The position numbers and the translations under genes were made by a program. Below the pieces are notes generated by a model. That model was not told the origin of the DNA and did not search any database. It saw only the letters and a program-made list of their open reading frames with translations. A stretch of 64,000 bases of DNA from Lithospermum erythrorhizon. Taxonomy: Eukaryota > Streptophyta > Magnoliopsida > Boraginales > Boraginaceae. How positions within the stretch are numbered: position 1 is the first letter of the stretch; every line of letters starts with the position of its first letter. Location of the stretch: NCBI GenBank assembly GCA_019722365.1, contig JADFUC010000500.1:1-64000 (forward strand). The letters run 5' to 3'. Shown here piece after piece: positions 59,505 to 64,000 of this stretch.

Positions 59505-60140
59505 AAGATTTGAACTTCTTCAATAAAATAAACATGATGGCACATCCAATATGGCCAGTTTATATTTTTTTCTTACCTCAAAAAATGACTAAAGTAAAAG
59601 ATTGATTGCTTGATTGATTTGCCAATTGATGAATATAACTCCATTGCATAATTCTTGCTATCTAGTACGCCATATATGCTTTACACAAAGTATAGCCAAT
59701 CATACTAATGGCATCATTGAGTTGCCATGTACCAAATATATAACTTCAATTTGCATAATTAATTTATTGACTATTCTGAATTTGACCTTTTTCAATAATT
59801 AGCTGCGCACCAACATACATATGTGTATATATCAAATTCAAATTAATTTCCAAATTTTTTTAAAAAAAATTCAAACAAAACAACCAACATTATAAGAAGT
59901 GATTAATATGGTGTACCCCAAAAATTACTCTACCAAAAATTTGAATTTCTTTCAATAAATTAAACACGATAGTGAATTAAGTATGGCGATTATATATCAC
60001 ATAAATAAAATTCTTGAAAACTTTGGCTGGCTTTTACCATTTGGGCTAAAGCTCTTAACATTCGTATGTACGTATATATAATATTAATTAAATTAATTTA
60101 AATTTTAAAAATTGAACAAAGAACCAACTCCTGCCAAACT
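59505..60140. repeat. Imperfect tandem duplication, ~430-bp period
   Basis: AAGATTTGAACTTCTTCAAT plus AAAATAAACATGAT (about 59503) recurs as AAATTTGAATTTCTTTCAAT plus AAATTAAACACGAT (about 59936). Further right, ACATACATATGTGTATATA recurs as ACATTCGTATGTACGTATAT, each followed by AAATTAATTT-rich sequence and AACCAAC. Confidence 0.65.
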
Positions 60141-63100
60141 TTTTAAGCAAAAGTTCTTAGTGAATATTCTGGCCAATGTAGTCAACTTGAGGTGAATATT
60201 CTGTTCTTGATTCTTATGTTCGCTGGGAACGTATTGGCCCATAAGGATTAGAGGCTACTTGCCATTCAGTATATTAGTTACAATTTAAGATAATTTTCTT
60301 GTTTCTTAGTGAAGCATTTTTTCTTTCTATCTAATAGACATCAGCCAAGCAGGAATTTTTCTTTTGGTGGTAATTATACTTCATTGAAGTGCTACCTCAT
60401 GCCATTACCGGCTGAATTCTTTGGTCTTCTTCCCCAATAGAAAAGGAGCTTATGTACCAGCAAGTTTTGCGACAGTTTTGTCATTTCAATGCTATTCAGC
60501 ACCAATGATCACTGCTCACTAAAGAACTATTAATTCTCGTCCTGAAAGAGGAGGATGTCGATCCACATGAATCTGCAAGTGATGATCTAAAAGAGAAAAT
60601 TGCCGAAGTTGAATTTCTTCTCCTAAATTATACTCTTAGTGCCAAATCGGCAATATTTTTGGCACTCCACTTCTTCATAATGTCACTTAATTCAAGCTTG
60701 AGCATATGACCATTACTTGTGCGCGATGGTTGCATCTTTGATTATTTTTTCATTTTAGCAATTCTTTTGGTGGACATGTTGATCTAATTTTTTGTTTGAA
60801 ATCTCCTTTTAAGTAACAGATGAAAGAGATTTTCCTACAAAAATTACCCGTTCTGGTCCTTCTGACATTTGTATTGTGCATACTGCATACATTTGGTTTC
60901 TAATGCTATTTATTTATTTTACTGAAACTTTAAGATCTATCTCATTTCTACTGTGAGAATGGTGTCTAGTACTCAAGTGCCCTAGGGGAGGGGAATGAAG
61001 CTACTCCACCTGCAACTAATTGTTTATAGGAGATACTATATATTGTGTATGCTCAGAAACAATGTAGGCATGATTATGCTGAATTCGTAAGTTCACAATA
61101 TGTCCTTCCCCAGACATGAATATGTGACTGTGAGTTCATAATGTTGTTTGATCAAGAAGATTCTTCATCAGAAATTTATAAACCTTCTGAGTACTTCACC
61201 TGCAACTAATTTGCTGTATACTTCATGCAAAAGAACTTAGAGCGGGTTTCCTGCATTTTTTGGCATCTATTTATGTCTGGTGGCTGGTGCTCAGTATTCT
61301 CTTCATAATATGTATGGCTTTTGTATATGACTCTTTACCTCACGCTAAAGGACTGGCACATTCTATTTATTGGATTGCTTAGCAACTCCCACAGGGGAAA
61401 AAGAGAAGTGGGTATTAGGTGGGGGATAGGAACTGGTTAGAATCTCCATGATAGCTGAAAGTGTTGAATTTTGTCTTATTTGGCTCAGTTGCATTGTGAA
61501 CTTCCTGGTCCTTTTGACATGTTAGTACTAGTTTAATTTCTAATGCTGCCAAAGTCCAGTGGTCAAGGTTTTTGGTTCCCTTTCCCTATTCCTGCTGTTA
61601 AGACTTGAGATATCAGATATAAATACTAAAAGTTATCTTCACTGACACTCGTTGTATTCTCTACCCAACTTTTCATATAAACATCGAACTACTCAAACAA
61701 AAGTCAAATTACTAGATGAGTACTACATTCATAACTTCACGACACCTGTGAAGTTGTATCGATCTTCCTTAGCGCTTGACCAATACACTAGGAATCTTTC
61801 TTTAGGCAATGATGTAAGTATCTTGTTATCTATATGTCTTTATGCTGCCTTAGTGCCGTTCCAAGATATGAACTCTCAAACCAAAATTTGGTTGGGAGCG
61901 CTTAAATTGCGAGATGCTGGAGTGGATGGGGAGCCTTCGTCCATCATTTTACGTAGTTGCAAGAACTTGACGGGTTCCACGCATTTTATCTCTTGATGCT
62001 TGCGAATAAGCATGTGTGCATAAATGTTTACCGATTATATATTTAGATTGGAAAATAACGGTTAGTATAGGATTCGATTGGCGTAGATCTTCATGCGTCT
62101 CATTGTGCACAATATTTGTTTGTTTCTCAATATATATTAGAGAAGTATCATAAATGTTTAGTAGACAAAATTTAATGTGTTTTAGGGTCCTGCTTTTATT
62201 TGATTACTTTATAATCCAAAGGTACTAAATATTTTTATTGTAAATATGGAAAGCTAGATTATCTAAGACTTGAGATCATATCTTCGGAATCGCTAAATTA
62301 GAAGTTATACTTCTTTCACATGTCAGGTTGATTAGGATGGCAGAAACACTGTTCCAAACTGTTGCTGCTTCTCTTGTAGATTTTTATGCAATGCATGCTC
62401 CTCTGTTGCCCAATCCATCAGGGGATGGGCTAAAGAAGTTTTTATAAGAGGAAAACTACTGATCACCGGAAGAAGGAAACGTCGATGAGTTCGAATATCG
62501 CTATAATACTCTAATACCATTTAAAATCACTTGTAAATTACGATGATGCATTATGTTAGCCATTGTCAACTAGATTGTTTATTAATTTTCTGTACCATGC
62601 AATATCTTAAGTAAGATAATATTTCCATTTACTTCATGTAAATCTTTACTTTTCCTCAACAATTTTAATTGTATCGCTCTATCTTCTAGATACTATTGCA
62701 ATGTTCTTCTCACTGTCCATAATCATTGATAATGTGTGGAGGCGGCCGGGGAGGATTGGGTTGTGTTGCTAACACTGCCCTGATACATTTGCCGACTTCT
62801 GAAGGTCATTTGCTGACTTATGAAGGTGTTTAGTACATAAGTTTAGTATACTACAGCCGCTAAGGTTATAATTGTAGGGGATTGATGAGGACCATCTCCT
62901 ACATAAATTGTATGAGGAGCAACTTCCCTGTGCTTATTCATGTAAATCTGAGGCCTTTTGCATCCATGAACTCTTAACGATTAAAATTATAAATTCCAAA
63001 TGTGCATTTGGTCAACAAAATATTCTTTTTTATTCTAAGTTGAGCAAACTTTCACTTATGTTATGCACTCATGCAATACCGAGGAACTTCTACTTGTGTT

Positions 63101-63300
63101 ATGCACTCATGCAATACTTTTGCCGTAAGAAGTTATCTTCCCATCCAGGGAGTGATGTAATGGAGGATGGCATCTATTCTGACCTACTTTCGGAGGCTGA
63201 AACTGCATGGGCTCAGCGTGAATGGTCAATTCAACATATTCTGATCCCAGCCATGAGACTTTTCTTAAAGCCCCCTCTTCAATAGCCCTCATGGCACTTT

Positions 63301-63885
63301 TATTACCCAGGTATAATATTTTCCCATTCATTCTCGGCTATCTATTGATGCATTTGTGAACTATACCACATATTGCCAAAATGTCTTTAGTTAATGGTCT
63401 ATCATTACGAGGCGTTGGCGGTTTAATTCTAGCGATCGCCCTGCAAGGTAATTATTTTATGCTTTCGAGGTTGCGTCGTTGGGAAACTTTTCTGGGGTCT
63501 TTGAAAGATGCTAGTGTCATGTGTTGTCAAACTTAGCAGTAAAAGAATTACTTGATGTGGGAGGCTTGAGTCCCTCCCTAACCAGTTTTTGAGAGATGGT
63601 ATTGAGGATTCTAGCAGTTTTGTTATGATGTAAAATATGGCACAAAGTGAAGTAGTGATACCAAGTTGTTGTAAGCTGTTGTTTGTGAAAGGCATCTTTT
63701 GGCGAGCTAAATTGTTGCGAGCAATTAAGCATCTCTCAATTATTGACAAATGACAATATCCTCGTAGAATCTTTACTCGTTTGACCATTAGTAAAATAAC
63801 AAATTAAAATTCTCAAAAGCTTCCCTGTCATTATTTAATATTTTGAGAGAACCGCATGAGGAATCCATTATCCTTTGATGAAAAA
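63301..63885. other. Region without recognised gene
   Basis: Where the last MLH1 exon would be expected I see no match to its conserved end. A minus-strand open stretch (63788-63429) has no recognised family. Confidence 0.4.
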
Positions 63886-63996
63886 TAAATAAAATAAATA
63901 AATTATCATTTGGATATACGTGTATTTTTTAGTTTGGGGCCGTATTGACTAAGTCACTAAAATAAAATAAATGAATTATCATTTGGATATACGTGT
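63886..63996. repeat. Two-copy direct repeat at the window end
   Basis: AAATAAAATAAATAAATTAT plus CATTTGGATATACGTGT (63886-63923) recurs at 63959-63996 with one difference. The period is about 73 bases and the array may continue past the window. Confidence 0.85.
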
Positions 63997-64000
63997 GAAG

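Larger units (their letters stand above)
55080..60150. mobile_element. Unclassified insertion splitting the MLH1 remnant
   Basis: About 5 kb separates the intact MLH1 exon ending at 55059 from an exon whose left part is missing at about 60160, far longer than expected for that intron in my experience of the family. No recognisable RT, transposase or LTR was found on either strand; all open frames are short. The right 0.6 kb contains an imperfect duplication. Element class is unknown, and part may simply be a long intron. Confidence 0.35.
54965..63300 (+). pseudogene. MLH1: MLH1 (MutL homolog, DNA mismatch repair) 3' half, degraded
   Basis: Exon remnants run in MLH1 order. 54965-55059 (good AG/GT sites) reads RQRRNPSETVDLTSIQELI. 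About 60165-60191 reads ILANVVNL with a good donor, and 60441 on reads KELMYQQVLRQFCHFNAIQ, a TGA stop, then LLILVLKEEDVDP and DDLKEKIAE. About 61700-61813 reads KLLDEYYIHNF, LALDQYT, LSLGND. About 62330-62430 reads FYAMHAPLLPNPSGDGLK after an in-frame stop (VD*) and before another stop. About 63134-63300 reads LLSEAETAWAQREWSIQHI then MRLFLKPP and a stop. The final FERC exon and the N-terminal ATPase half are absent. MLH1 pairs with PMS1 or MLH3 in mismatch repair and meiotic crossing-over. Multiple stops, an internal deletion and a 5-kb insertion make this copy non-functional. Confidence 0.87.

Overview
This window is nuclear DNA from a flowering plant, almost certainly a eudicot. It has spliced genes with GT-AG introns, plastid- and mitochondrion-targeted proteins, many Stowaway-type MITEs (CTCCCTCC termini, TA target duplications), Ty1/Copia and Ty3/Gypsy remnants, a MuDR-type MULE and tRNA-derived SINEs. 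The species cannot be fixed from this sequence.

Layout. 1-16.3 kb is a graveyard of retrotransposons: the 3' end of a Copia element (RT/RNase H then LTR), several related LTR copies in both orientations, a minus-strand Tat-like Gypsy gag/protease scrap and a LINE endonuclease scrap. 16.7-31 kb is a gene island with four credible intact genes: a mitochondrial MAM33/p32 glycoprotein gene (+), a plastid fibrillin FBN8/PAP10 gene (-), a two-domain saposin B (prosaposin-like) gene (-) and a WEB-family coiled-coil gene (-). Stowaway MITEs sit in introns and flanks. 31.5-36.7 kb is a decayed MULE with long terminal inverted repeats and a frameshifted transposase, followed by a second inverted-repeat element. 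39-45.1 kb holds a tandem kelch-like family: one pseudogene, one long open copy and a third 3'-flank remnant, with duplicated SINEs and an orphan GT47-like 5' exon. 47.7-53 kb is a full-length but decayed Copia element with a TAATT target duplication. 54.9-63.3 kb holds exons of a broken MLH1 (mismatch repair) gene, split by about 5 kb of inserted sequence.

The four intact genes are ordinary housekeeping or organelle genes and form no pathway together. The WEB and saposin genes lie next to each other on one strand, which I recall is also true of their Arabidopsis relatives. I did not find a convincing new defence or biosynthetic system. The most unusual items are the degraded MLH1 copy, the kelch/SINE duplication history, a hairpin-bearing LTR family, and divergence between repeat copies that is dominated by small indels and could reflect uncorrected assembly errors. 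Exon boundaries were read by eye from splice sites and protein family similarity recalled from memory; no search was run.
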